A DNA stretch of 64,000 bases from Pseudoxanthomonas sp. J35 (GTDB taxonomy: Bacteria; Pseudomonadota; Gammaproteobacteria; Xanthomonadales; Xanthomonadaceae). A model generated the notes under the pieces. The model was given only the letters and a program-made list of their open reading frames with translations. It ran no database searches and was not told the DNA's origin. The position numbers and the translations under genes were made by a program. Numbering within the stretch: the first letter of the stretch is position 1; every line of letters starts with the position of its first letter. The stretch is taken from positions 124,001 through 188,000 of the forward strand of contig NZ_AZVB01000003.1 in the NCBI RefSeq assembly GCF_000513995.1. Direction: 5' to 3'. Shown here one piece after another: positions 27,138 to 38,292 of the stretch.

Positions 27138-28040
27138 TCAGCGCTCCCCGGGCGCGCCGGTGGTCGAGCCCGCGCCCGGACCGGCGCCCAGGTCCGCGCC
27201 GGTCACCCGGTCCAGCTCCGGATTGGAGCGGGTACGCAGGCGCATCGCCTCGTCGGCCTCGGCTTCCACGCCGTCCAGGCCCACGGTCGCGGTGCCGCCC
27301 TCGCCGTCCACCGCCGCCTGGCGTTCACGGTCGGAGACCTTTTCCCACAGTTCGCTGGAATTCCACGGACCGTCCTGGTCGCCGGGACCCTGCGACATGT
27401 CGAAAAAGACGTCGGTGAAGCGCGGGTCACCCGGCAGCTTGCCCGGCGGGAAGTTCGGTTCGATCGCGTACAGCGCCTTCTCGAACGACTTCTGGTGGGC
27501 GATCTCGCGGGTCATCAGGAAAGTGAGCGCGTCCTTGATGCCGGGATCGTCGGTGACGTTGATCAGGCGTTCGTAGACGATCTTCGCGCGCGCCTCGGCG
27601 GCGATGTTCGAACGCAGGTCCGAGGTCGGCTCGCCGATCGAGTCGACGTAGGCCGCGGTCCACGGCACGCCGCTGGAGTTCACCAGCGCCGGACCGCCAC
27701 CTTAGAGGATCTGCTGGGTGTGGCTGGTGCTGTTCCGGGTGAGGTTGCGCATCTCCATCGCCTCCTCCATGCCTTCGGAAAGCACCGCCTTCGGCCCACG
27801 GTTCAGCATGGCGATGATCGAGCCGATGATCTCCAGGTGGCTGAGCTCCTCGGTGGCGATGTCGTAGAGAAGGTCCTTGCGCCCCGGGTCGGCGTCGCCG
27901 ATGGCCTGGGTGAAGTAGCGCATCGCCGCGGCAAGCTCGCCCTGCGGGCCACCGAACTGCTCCAGCATCAGCGAGGCCAGGTCCGGATCGGGCTGGGCGA
28001 CCCGCACGGTGTACATCAGGCTCTTGTTGTGGATGAACAT
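27138..28040 (-). pseudogene. Manganese catalase, interrupted by one nonsense codon
   Basis: The frame encodes a 300-codon Mn catalase but has a TAA at 27704-27702 where the family has Tyr (QQIL-stop-GGGPALVN; normally LLYGGGP). There is no frameshift: the sequence on both sides stays in one frame. The first half carries the ferritin-like EELSHLEIIGS ligands; the second carries AEARAKIVYERL and REIAHQKSF, so the metal site is split. A GTG at 27683 with a weak AAGGTGG before it might restart translation, but a split enzyme is unlikely to work. A single TAC or TAT to TAA change explains it; a sequencing error is possible. Confidence 0.85.
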
Positions 28041-28398
28041 GTCGTCTCCTGCGGCCGTGAGGCCGTATTCGTGGGCGGCCTCGCGGCCAGGCTTGGACGG
28101 ATCACCGCAGGCGGGCGTCCCCTGGCGGGGATGCGGTGGATCGTTCCGGCGTCCGCTTGCGCGGGTTCCTGCCCGCTGGCGTGGCGCGATGCGTCCATGC
28201 GCAACCGATACTGGGCGCGCGCGGATCAAGGAAACGTCTTGTTTGCGGCCCTCGCTGCAATCGATCGCGATCGCGCGACGGACGGTTCCGGGATGTAAAA
28301 CAGGCGTTCACTGCCAACCTGCAGCCCGGCTAACGGTGCCGGGCCCACAGTGATACCCAGCCAGTGCAATCCCGCCCTGGCCGATCGAGGAAGTCGAA
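28041..28398. other. 358-base gap between catalase and the Gln-rich gene
   Basis: No gene is recognisable. It must hold the promoters of two divergent genes. A perfect 7-bp hairpin GCCCGGC-TAACGGT-GCCGGGC (28324-28344) and a palindromic CGATCGCGATCG near 28260 are visible. Confidence 0.5.
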
Positions 28399-28602
28399 AT
28401 GGGCAACCAGCAGAATCGCGACGACCAGAAGCAGGACCAGAACCGCCAGCAGAACCAGCATAACGACCAGGGTCGGCAGAACCAGCAGGGCGGGCAGCAA
28501 CAGCAGCAGCGCGACCAGGAGCAGCAGGACCAGCAGGGCCGCCAGCAGCAGGAACAGAACCAGCGCGACCGCCAGGGCCAGCAGGGCGGCCAGCAGCGCT
28601 GA
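28399..28602 (+). CDS. Tiny glutamine-rich low-complexity protein
   Basis: The 67-residue product contains 32 Gln and is otherwise made only of Gly, Asn, Arg, Asp, Glu, Lys and His after the initiator Met; no aliphatic or aromatic residue occurs. It is therefore fully disordered and very hydrophilic. Two signs argue for a real gene: an AGGA seven bases before the ATG and a strong terminator 21 bases after the stop. The DNA is a run of imperfect CAG-type triplets that could vary by slippage. It is divergent from a stress gene (Mn catalase), so a hydrophilin-like stress role is possible, without evidence. Confidence 0.6.
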   Translation: MGNQQNRDDQKQDQNRQQNQHNDQGRQNQQGGQQQQQRDQEQQDQQGRQQQEQNQRDRQGQQGGQQR

Positions 28603-28623
28603 GCCCCCCGCTTCCCGGTACGA

Positions 28624-28653
28624 GGGCCTCCATCACGGAGGCCCTTTTCGTTT
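28624..28653 (+). terminator. Rho-independent terminator after the Gln-rich gene
   Basis: GGGCCTCC-ATCAC-GGAGGCCC forms a perfect 8-bp stem followed by TTTTCGTTTG. Confidence 0.85.
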
Positions 28654-28744
28654 GTGCGTTGCGAAACGTGGCGGGCCGGAGCCGGGTGCAGGAGATCGGC
28701 CGGCTGGTGATCCACCGCCCGAGGGGTTGGGCGCGCGAGGGTGT

Positions 28745-28763
28745 GATACCATACCCCAGTATC
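28745..28763. promoter_or_regulatory. FrmR-type operator
   Basis: GATACCATACCCCAGTATC contains the core ATACCCCAGTAT: a short C tract flanked by ATAC and GTAT. This is the layout of CsoR/RcnR/FrmR-family operators. It lies 26 bases before the frmR start, where a formaldehyde-responsive repressor of its own operon would bind. Confidence 0.7.
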
Positions 28764-28788
28764 GGATCGAGCCACGATGGAGCCCCGC

Positions 28789-30247
<1,459 letters not shown>

Positions 30248-30305
30248 GTAGCAGGCTGTGCCTCCCCGCTTTCCTTGCAACCGAATCCCCTGCGGCCGCC
30301 GCCGC

Positions 30306-30327
30306 GCCCCCTTTTACCAAAGGGGGC
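30306..30327. repeat. Hairpin between adhC and fghA
   Basis: GCCCCCTTT-TACC-AAAGGGGGC is a perfect 9-bp stem with a four-base loop. It sits inside the operon and may lower downstream expression or protect the adhC message. Confidence 0.55.
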
Positions 30328-30357
30328 TATCCGGTCGGAGAGCTGGCAGGGGAATCC

Positions 30358-31257
30358 ATGAGACGAATTCCGATGGAACGTATTGAACACCGCGCCTGCT
30401 TCGGCGGCTGGCAGGACGTGTACCGGCACCGCTCGCAGGTGCTGGGCTGCGACATGACCGTGGGCGTGTACTACCCGCCGCAGGCCGAGCACGGCCCGTG
30501 CCCGGTGCTGTACTGGCTGTCGGGCCTGACCTGCACCGAGCAGAACTTCATCACCAAAGCCGGCGCGCAGCGTTACGCGGCCGAGCACGGCATCATCCTG
30601 GTCGCCCCGGATACCAGCCCGCGCGGCGACGACGTGCCGGACGCGGACGGCTACGACCTGGGCAAGGGCGCCAGCTTCTACCTCAACGCCACCCGCGAGC
30701 CGTGGGCGAGGCACTACCGGATGTACGACTACATCGTCGAGGAGCTGCCGGCCTGGGTCGAGGCCGACCCGGCCGCCAGCGACGTGCGCGCGATCGCCGG
30801 CCATTCGATGGGCGGGCACGGCGCGCTGGTGGTGGCGCTGCGCAATCCCGGGCGCTACCGCAGCGTGTCGGCGTTCTCGCCGATCGTGGCGCCGTCGAAG
30901 GTGCCGTGGGGCGAGAAGGCGTTCAGCGCCTATCTCGGCGACGACCGCGAGGCGTGGAAGGCCTGGGACGCCTGCGAACTGCTGAAGACCGCGCAGGAGA
31001 AGCTGCCGCTGCTGGTCGACCAGGGCGGCGACGACGAGTTCCTCGACACCCAGCTGCGCCCGCAGCTGCTGCAGGCCGCGGCGGTGACCGCCGGCCATCC
31101 GCTGCAGCTGCGCATGCGTCCCGGCTACGACCACAGCTACTACTTCATCGCCAGCTTCATCGGCGAGCACATCGCCCACCACGCCGCGGCGCTGCACGGC
31201 GAGGCGCGCGAACACGCCGGCGTCGCCCACCAGCACGACGGCTGCTGCGGCCATTGA
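30358..31257 (+). CDS. fghA: S-formylglutathione hydrolase
   Basis: The 299-residue esterase-D family enzyme hydrolyses S-formylglutathione to formate and glutathione, completing the pathway. The nucleophile lies in [13 protein letters not shown]; the Asp and His of the triad lie near [10 protein letters not shown] and GYDHSYYF. The conserved body begins [14 protein letters not shown] at 30373; the ATG at 30358 was chosen because AGGGGA lies five bases before it. The last 20 residues ([20 protein letters not shown]) extend past the usual end and look metal-binding. Confidence 0.93.
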   Translation: MRRIPMERIEHRACFGGWQDVYRHRSQVLGCDMTVGVYYPPQAEHGPCPVLYWLSGLTCTEQNFITKAGAQRYAAEHGIILVAPDTSPRGDDVPDADGYDLGKGASFYLNATREPWARHYRMYDYIVEELPAWVEADPAASDVRAIAGHSMGGHGALVVALRNPGRYRSVSAFSPIVAPSKVPWGEKAFSAYLGDDREAWKAWDACELLKTAQEKLPLLVDQGGDDEFLDTQLRPQLLQAAAVTAGHPLQLRMRPGYDHSYYFIASFIGEHIAHHAAALHGEAREHAGVAHQHDGCCGH

Positions 31258-31270
31258 ACCACGGCGGTGC

Positions 31271-31957
31271 CTAGGCGGCCTGGCCGGCCAGGCGATAGTC
31301 GGTGAAGGCGTAGCGGCCGTTGCGCAGGACCATGTCGCCGCGCTCCAGCACCAGGGGCGCGGCGAACATCGGTCCGGCCCAGGCGCAGGTGTGGAACTCG
31401 CCGTTCTCGCCGCAAGGATCCACGCCCGGCGGCAGCGCATCGAGGAACCCCGCGTCGAAATCGCGTCCGGCGAAGCCGGCGTCCAGCTGCGCGGTATCCA
31501 CGCAGCTCAGGCAGGCGCGCAGGCCGCCGGCCTGCATCTCCCGCGCCAGCGCCGCGGTGTCGCTGCCGAACAGCGGCACCAGCAGTTCCCAGCCGGCCTC
31601 CGCCAGCCGCTGTTCGCGCCAGGCGCGGATGTCCTCGAGGAACAGGTCGCCGAAGGCGGCGTGGCGGATCCCCGGCCAGCGGGCCTGCGCCTGCTCCAGC
31701 ACCGCGTGCATCGCCGAAGCGTAGGTGGCGTTGTCGCACCGGGCCGGGATCGACACTTCCAGCAGCGGCAGGCCGGCAGCGCGCGCCTGCGCCTGCAGCA
31801 CCTCCCGGCGCACGCCCTGCAGCGAGGCACGGCCGTCCTCGCGGGTGACGGTGGACAGCAGGCCCACCACCTCGAAGTCGGCGCGCTGGTGCAGCACGTG
31901 CAGCGCCCACGCCGCGTCCTTGCCGCCGCTCCAGGCCAGCAGTACCTGCGCGGCCAT
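31271..31957 (-). CDS. PP-loop ATP-binding protein, diphthine-ammonia-ligase-like
   Basis: A 228-residue protein of the adenine-nucleotide alpha-hydrolase fold with the PP-loop SGGKDAAWAL at residues 10-19 and the family segment GENGEFHTCAW near residue 185. It is related to eukaryotic Dph6, which amidates diphthine, but bacteria lack diphthamide, so the bacterial substrate is unknown. Its start lies one base after the stop of the preceding gene, so the two are one transcript. Confidence 0.85.
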   Translation of the reverse strand: MAAQVLLAWSGGKDAAWALHVLHQRADFEVVGLLSTVTREDGRASLQGVRREVLQAQARAAGLPLLEVSIPARCDNATYASAMHAVLEQAQARWPGIRHAAFGDLFLEDIRAWREQRLAEAGWELLVPLFGSDTAALAREMQAGGLRACLSCVDTAQLDAGFAGRDFDAGFLDALPPGVDPCGENGEFHTCAWAGPMFAAPLVLERGDMVLRNGRYAFTDYRLAGQAA

Positions 31958-31958
31958 G

Positions 31959-32303
31959 TCAGCCCTTGCTGACGTTGCGCATTTCCCAGCGGTTGCCCGC
32001 CAGCAGGCGCAGGCGGTGCTGGAGGATGTCGCCGGGGATTGAGGTCCGCGCGACCAGGTTGATCGACAGGTCGCGCTGTTCGCCGGTGACGGTGGCGGTG
32101 GGGTCGGTGACGCCCAGCGCCGGGTCGACCTTGTCCGGTTCCGGCTGCAGCGCCCGCCAGCGCTCGAACAGCGCCGGCGTGCGCAGCGCCTCCTGCAGCT
32201 GCTCGGCGAAGGCCTCGGCGCCGTTGGCGGTGAAGGCCAGGGCAGGCTCGCTGCCCCGGGCCTGTGCGGGATCGGGCAGGCGGATCTGGTAGCGGACGGT
32301 CAT
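31959..32303 (-). CDS. Conserved small protein of unknown function
   Basis: The gene encodes 114 residues, predicted soluble with mixed alpha/beta character (MTVRYQIRLPDP at the start, NRWEMRNVSKG at the end). I recognise no domain. It is translated just upstream of the PP-loop ATPase with one base between the genes, so the two may act together. Codon use is like the neighbours. Confidence 0.65.
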   Translation of the reverse strand: MTVRYQIRLPDPAQARGSEPALAFTANGAEAFAEQLQEALRTPALFERWRALQPEPDKVDPALGVTDPTATVTGEQRDLSINLVARTSIPGDILQHRLRLLAGNRWEMRNVSKG

Positions 32304-32367
32304 GGCGTGTTCCGTGGGGACCTGGCTCCATCCTGCCAGATGCGCCGCGAAACCGGCGTGGGCATGC

Positions 32368-33309
32368 TCAGGCGAACTTGTGCGGCGGGGCGGCGAAGCC
32401 CACCACCACCGCGCCCTTGCCGACGTTGACCATGCCGGTCAGGCTCATCACGCTCTCGAACACCTCGACCTTGCTGGCCTCGCAGGTATCGAGCAGGCGC
32501 GCGTAGCCGGGCAGGGCGCGCAGCTCGGACAGTTCGCCGCCATAGCTGATGCACAGCGTCGGCGTCAGCAGGCCGGCCTGGATGCGTTGGACGGTGAAGT
32601 CGAACAGCTTCTGCACCGCCGGCTCGAAGCCCTTGACCTTGCCCGCCGGCGCGGTCTCGCCGCGGTTGCAGTGCAGGACCGGCTTGATGTCCAGGGCGGT
32701 GCCCAGCGCGGCGCTGAACAGGCTCACGCTGCGGTCGCCCTTGTTGCGGGCGCGGTTGCGCAGGTAGTACAGGTCCCGCGGCACCATGTAGCCGTGGGTG
32801 TGCAGGGCCAGTTCCTCCAGCCGCTCGCGGATCTTCTGCACGTTCTCGCCGGCCTCGCGCATGCGCACCGCCTCGACCACGGCCACGCCCTGCGCGGCGA
32901 ACAGGTTCTGGCTGTCGATCACCCGCAGCGCGAACGGCGTGTTGTGCCCGGCCGACTGCCGGATCGGCTTGTAGTCGTTGAGGATGGCGAAGCTGGCCTG
33001 CACCGCGTGCTCGTGGATCGGGCTGCGGGTCTTGGTGAGGGTCAGGCAGAACACGTGGTCGTAGTCGACCACCAGCTTGCCCAGGAACAGGTCGCGGATC
33101 TGCTCGACCGAATACGGGATGGTCTCGGCCTCGTGGCCGCGTTCGGCCACGTGCGCGTGCAGGAAGCTCAGCGTGGCTTCCTCGTCGCGGTGGTCGGCAA
33201 GGACCGCATCGCCGATGCGCACCGTGATCGGCAGCAGGACGATGTTGTTGCGCTCGATATACCCGGCCGGCAGGTCGCAGGCCGAGTCGACCACGATTCC
33301 AATGCGCAT
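32368..33309 (-). CDS. DegV family fatty-acid-binding protein
   Basis: A 313-residue DegV-fold protein. The N terminus MRIGIVVDSACDLPAGY with the conserved VDSACDLP and the later VIDSQN and DIKPVLH segments define the family. DegV/FakB proteins bind a fatty acid; in Firmicutes they present it to the kinase FakA, but no FakA gene is in this window. The ATG at 33309 has GGGAGG at a good distance, deciding it over an ATG six codons upstream. Confidence 0.88.
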   Translation of the reverse strand: MRIGIVVDSACDLPAGYIERNNIVLLPITVRIGDAVLADHRDEEATLSFLHAHVAERGHEAETIPYSVEQIRDLFLGKLVVDYDHVFCLTLTKTRSPIHEHAVQASFAILNDYKPIRQSAGHNTPFALRVIDSQNLFAAQGVAVVEAVRMREAGENVQKIRERLEELALHTHGYMVPRDLYYLRNRARNKGDRSVSLFSAALGTALDIKPVLHCNRGETAPAGKVKGFEPAVQKLFDFTVQRIQAGLLTPTLCISYGGELSELRALPGYARLLDTCEASKVEVFESVMSLTGMVNVGKGAVVVGFAAPPHKFA

Positions 33310-33386
33310 GAGCCCCTCCCAAGGCATGCTCTGGAACGTGAACCCTATCGCAAATCAGGCGACCCGTGGCAAGCGCCCGGGGCCGG

Positions 33387-34019
33387 TCAGCGGCGGCGCT
33401 CGATGCCTACCGGTATCAGGCCGACGCCGGCCAGCGGACCGCGTTCGAGCAGGCCCGGATCGTCGAGCACGGCCAGCATCAGGTCGTGGCTCTCGTTGCC
33501 CCGGAACAGGTCGCCGTCCACCGCCAGCGTGGGTACGCCGAACACGCCGGCCGCCAGCGCCTGGTCGGTATTGGCGCGCAGCCGGTCCTTCACCGCCGGG
33601 TCGGCGATGGCCGCCGCGGCGTCGTCGATGCCCAGCGACGCGGCGATGCCGGCCAGGGCTTCGGCCGCGTCCAGCATCCGGCCGTCGCACCAGACCGCGT
33701 CGAACAGCGCGTCGATCGCCGCCATCGTGGTGCCGGCGGCCACGCACAGGCGCAGCGCCGGCAGCGGATTGAACGGGTGTTGCGGCGGGAACCGCATTGG
33801 CACGCCTTCGCGCCGCGCCTGCCACAGCGCCTGGCGGTAGATGAAGTCGCGCTTCTTCGGGATCTCGGCTGGACTGCGCTGCCCGAGCGCGGCCAGCACC
33901 GCACCGAACACGATCGGCACCGGCCGCACGCGGCCGGCGTTCACCAGCGGCCGCATCTTCCGCCAGTGCAGGTAGGAGAACGGCGAGACGAAATCGAAGT
34001 ACCAGTCGGCCTGGGCCAT
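33387..34019 (-). CDS. 2-hydroxychromene-2-carboxylate isomerase family protein
   Basis: A 210-residue DsbA-fold, kappa-class GST-like protein. The start ADWYFDFVSPFSYLHW has the Ser that replaces the thiol active site and binds glutathione; the C-terminal FGVPTLAVDGDLFRGNE is the usual cis-Pro region. HCCA isomerases act in naphthalene degradation, but isolated chromosomal copies usually have unknown substrates. A strong GGAGGAGGG precedes the start; GTG at 34022 is an equal alternative. Confidence 0.85.
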   Translation of the reverse strand: MAQADWYFDFVSPFSYLHWRKMRPLVNAGRVRPVPIVFGAVLAALGQRSPAEIPKKRDFIYRQALWQARREGVPMRFPPQHPFNPLPALRLCVAAGTTMAAIDALFDAVWCDGRMLDAAEALAGIAASLGIDDAAAAIADPAVKDRLRANTDQALAAGVFGVPTLAVDGDLFRGNESHDLMLAVLDDPGLLERGPLAGVGLIPVGIERRR

Positions 34020-34032
34020 CACCCTCCTCCGC

Positions 34033-34425
34033 TCAGTGCCACAGGCCCAGCAGCAGTCCGTACAGGGCGAACTGCAGGCTGTGGTAGCCGCCGTCGATCA
34101 GCTACATCTTCAGCGAGCGGCCGGCGAACAGGTAGTTGATGGCGAAGCTGCTCGCCACCCAGCCGGCGCCCACCACCAGGCCGGTACCCGCAGCCCGCGC
34201 CAGCTCCGGCGCCGGACCGAGGAACCAGGCGAACACGGCTGCGGCCACCAGGCTGGCCACGAACGCGCCGCCGAACACCCTGGCCGGATGGCCGCCGGGC
34301 TTGTCCGGGTCGATCCCGGCCTCGCGGCACCAGGCCAGGCGGAACAGCGGGCCGTACCAGACGCCGCCCAGCACGAAGGCCGAGACCGCCGCTGCCAGCA
34401 CCGCCCACAGGTTGATCCCGTCCAT
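34033..34425 (-). pseudogene. DUF1761 membrane protein, interrupted by one nonsense codon
   Basis: Translation begins MDGINLWAVLAAAVSAFVLG and runs through four membrane segments to RSLKM, where a TAG occurs at 34104-34102. After it the frame continues for 22 family-like codons (LIDGGYHSLQFALYGLLLG, then LWH) and ends at a TGA. DUF1761 proteins normally read through this point with an aromatic or Leu residue, so a single change (TGG, TAC, TAT or TTG to TAG) explains it. The truncated product would lack only the last helix and might still insert in the membrane. Sequencing error cannot be excluded. Confidence 0.75.
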
Positions 34426-34485
34426 CGCGTTCCTCCACTGGGGTCCCGGCGCAAGCCTGCGGCCTGCGCCCGGAGGCGGCAAGGC

Positions 34486-35780
34486 TCAGCGCGTGTAAGC
34501 CGGCGGCAGGCCGGACTCGCCACTGCCGCGCAGGTAGCGGTCGCGCAGCTCGGTCTGGCGCGAACGCATTGGCATCGCCCGTCCGCCCAGCCACACCTGC
34601 TCGGCGGTGTTGATCACGTCCAGCGGATCGCCGCTCCACAGCACCAGGTCGGCGCTCTTGCCCACGGCGATCGTGCCGAAGCGATCGTCGACGCCGAACG
34701 CCTGCGCCGGCACCCGGGTCAGGCCGGCCAGGCCGGCTTCCCAGGGCAGGCCGTTGGCCACGGCGTTGCCGGCCAGCTGGCGCACCTTGCGCGCGTTGTG
34801 CGAGGCGTCGCCGGCCTGGGTGAAGCCGACCTCCACGCCGGCGGCCTGCAGCATCGCCGCATTGCGCATCGTCGCGCCGATCTGGTCGAAGTTGCCCGGC
34901 AGGTTGGCCAGCACGTCGACGAACACCGGTACCCGCGCCGCCGCCAGTTGCGGCGCCAGCTGCCAGGCCTCTGCGCCGCCGGCGATGGCAATCTTCACCT
35001 TCTCGCGCGCGGCCCAGCGCAGCAGCTGGCGGATGTCGGCAGCGCGGTCGACCTTGGCCACGATCCGGCCCTCGCCGGCGAGGAAGCGCGCCAGCACCGC
35101 GCGCCCGGCCGGGGTGAGCAGGGCGTGCGGCGAATCGGCCGGCACCCGGCCGCGCGCCTCGGCGACCAGCTGGTCCAGCAGCATCCACTGCGCCGCGCGC
35201 GACTTGCCGCTGAGCTCGGCGGCGCCGGCGCCCAGGCGGATGAACAGCGCCTTCGGCCCGACCGGATCGGCGCTGCCGTCCAGGCGGATCACCCCGCCCT
35301 GGCCGGCGACGAAGCTGTGCCCGTTGTCGGCGGCCAGCAGGGTGAAGCCGATGCCCTCCACGCGCGCCACCGGCACCAGCACCGAGGCCGGGTTGTAGGC
35401 CAGGGTGACGTCGAACTCCGGACGCACCGGCTGTTCGGAAAGCTTGAGCTCGCCGTCGACGGTCGGCGCCTCGCCCGATACCTCCTCCAGGCCGATGTCG
35501 GTGATGCCGCCGAACAGCGCCGGGGTTAGCGGACGGCCGTTGGCTTCGACCACAAGCACCCCGGCCGGCGCGGCCAGGCCGGTGCCGACGGCGCGGATCA
35601 CCCCGCCCTGCACCAGCACGTCTGCGCCGGCCAGCGTGCCCTGCGCGCCGGCGGTGTGCACGGTGGCGTTGCGCACCAGCAGGTCCTGGGCGAAGCCGGG
35701 CACGGCCAGCGCGGCGAGCAGGCCGGTGGCCAGGCAGGCGCGCGCCAGGCGCGCCAGCGGACGGAAACGGATGCGGCGGC

Positions 35781-35784
<4 letters not shown>
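34486..35784 (-). CDS. Amidohydrolase-fold periplasmic protein lacking metal ligands
   Basis: The 432-residue protein has a signal peptide (residues about 1-31) and the beta-sandwich plus barrel of the amidohydrolase superfamily: LLVRNATVHTAGAQGTLAGADV at the start and ADLVLWSGDPLDVINTAEQVW at the end. The usual DxHxH strand is replaced by ANGRPLTPALFGGITDIGLE, and later His ligands are also lost, so it is probably not a metal-dependent hydrolase. Its GTG start overlaps the stop of the active paralogue upstream (GTGA), which suggests they work as a pair or heteromer. Confidence 0.85.
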
Positions 35785-37226
<1,442 letters not shown>

Positions 37227-37415
37227 GGTGTTTCCCCTGGACGGACGCAAGGCCACCGAAGCTAGCGGGCAGGCGTGGATCGCGCAATGTGCCGATGGTG
37301 GGATCTTGCGCACAAAGCGTGCGCCGGACGCGGGCGCGCGCACCGGCCCCGGCGGCCGTTACCCGGCGAAGCGGCTGGGTGTGGCAGGCTGTCGCGGAGT
37401 CGGGAGGAGAGGGCG

Positions 37416-37955
37416 ATGCAGACGACGGCAGCGGAGGTGGTGCGGTTCTGGCGCGAGGCGGGCGTGGCGGCGTGGTTCCGCGGCGGCGAGACGTTCGACC
37501 GGCAGTGCGAGGTCCGCTTCCTGCAGGCGCACCTGGCCGCCGCGCGCCGCGAGCTGGAAGACTGGCTGGAGCATGCCGAGGGCGCGCTGGCGCTGCTGCT
37601 CCTGCTCGACCAGATCCCGCGCAACGTGTTCCGCGGCAGCGGCCATGCCTTCGCCACCGACGGCCTGGCGCGGCTGTACGCCGACCGCGCGCTGGCCGCC
37701 GGCCACGACCAGGCCTTCGAGCCGGCGCTGCGCGCGTTCTTCTGCCTGCCGTTCGAGCACTCGGAGGATCCGGCCGACCAGCAGCGCTCGGTCGACCTGT
37801 TCGAGGCGCTGGGCGATCCGCAATACGCCGACTACGCGCGCCAGCACCAGGAGGTGATCGCCCGTTTCGGCCGCTTCCCGCACCGCAACCGCGCGCTGGG
37901 CCGGACCAGCACGGCGGAGGAGCAGGCGTGGCTGGATGCAGGTGGCGGGTTCTGA
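37416..37955 (+). CDS. DUF924 family protein
   Basis: A 179-residue soluble helical protein. The family signature appears as VVRFWREAG near the start, LLLLDQIPRNVFRGS in the centre and GRFPHRNRALGRTST near the end. DUF924 proteins have a TPR-like fold and no assigned function. The ATG at 37416 has GGGAGGAGAG upstream, a strong ribosome-binding site. It is divergent from the amidohydrolase pair and is followed by a repeat cluster. Confidence 0.88.
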   Translation: MQTTAAEVVRFWREAGVAAWFRGGETFDRQCEVRFLQAHLAAARRELEDWLEHAEGALALLLLLDQIPRNVFRGSGHAFATDGLARLYADRALAAGHDQAFEPALRAFFCLPFEHSEDPADQQRSVDLFEALGDPQYADYARQHQEVIARFGRFPHRNRALGRTSTAEEQAWLDAGGGF

Positions 37956-38075
37956 GGGGCCACGCTCGGGCGCGGCATCGCACGAGCCGCGCCGACAGCG
38001 GTGCCGCGATCGCCCCACAGGCGTCCGCGAGACACACCCGATGCATCACGATCCGCCGGTTGTCGCGCGCCATTC

Positions 38076-38104
38076 CCCGGATGCGCTTCGCTTATCCGGG
38101 CTAC
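38076..38104. repeat. GTAG-type REP palindrome, copy 2
   Basis: The 29 bases are identical to 8869-8897 and in the same orientation: arms CCCGGAT and ATCCGGG, then CTAC. Confidence 0.8.
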
Positions 38105-38141
38105 ACCCGAGGCCCGCTCCCGCAGGCAGACGCGAGCACTC

Positions 38142-38218
38142 GTAGAGTCGGGCTTGCCCGACTCCCCCGCCGGATGTCCCAACGCCGGCGAAAGGCAGCG
38201 GGGCAAGCCCCGCTTTAC
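38142..38218. repeat. Composite GTAG REP element (BIME-like), copy 2
   Basis: The unit at 17575-17652 recurs here in inverted orientation. The hairpin with arms AGTCGGG/CCCGACT (38142-38163) is a perfect copy. The hairpin with arms AGCGGGG/CCCCGCT ends in TTAC in place of CTAC (38197-38218). The intervening spacer is clearly related, sharing GACATCCGGCG-type sequence. Confidence 0.8.
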
Positions 38219-38243
38219 ACAAACACGGGCGCCGGATAAACGA

Positions 38244-38264
38244 AGAGCGGGACAAGCCCGCTCT
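38244..38264. terminator. Hairpin downstream of the Grx4-rhodanese gene
   Basis: AGAGCGGG-ACAAG-CCCGCTCT is a perfect 8-bp stem 28 bases past the minus-strand stop codon. It lacks a T tract and a GTAG, so it may be a decayed REP that serves as a transcript end. Confidence 0.4.
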
Positions 38265-38292
38265 CCGGTGTCGCTGCGTCTGGTGGCGCGGC

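Larger units (their letters stand above)
37956..38292. other. Gene-free gap holding a cluster of palindromic repeats
   Basis: About 337 bases between convergent genes with no believable coding frame. It holds one GTAG REP (38076-38104), one composite REP (38142-38218) and a third hairpin (38244-38264). Confidence 0.7.

Noticed and set aside
27138-27683. Separate gene for the C-terminal half of Mn catalase
   Set aside because: The segment is in frame with and directly continues the N-terminal half after one TAA; it is better described as one broken gene.
28255-28275. HIP1-like GCGATCGC palindrome
   Set aside because: A single occurrence in high-GC DNA is expected by chance and shows no further structure.
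28777-28788. ATG at 28777 as the frmR start
   Set aside because: It would add four residues before the conserved Pro2 and lacks a spaced ribosome-binding site, while the GTG at 28789 has GGAG six bases upstream.
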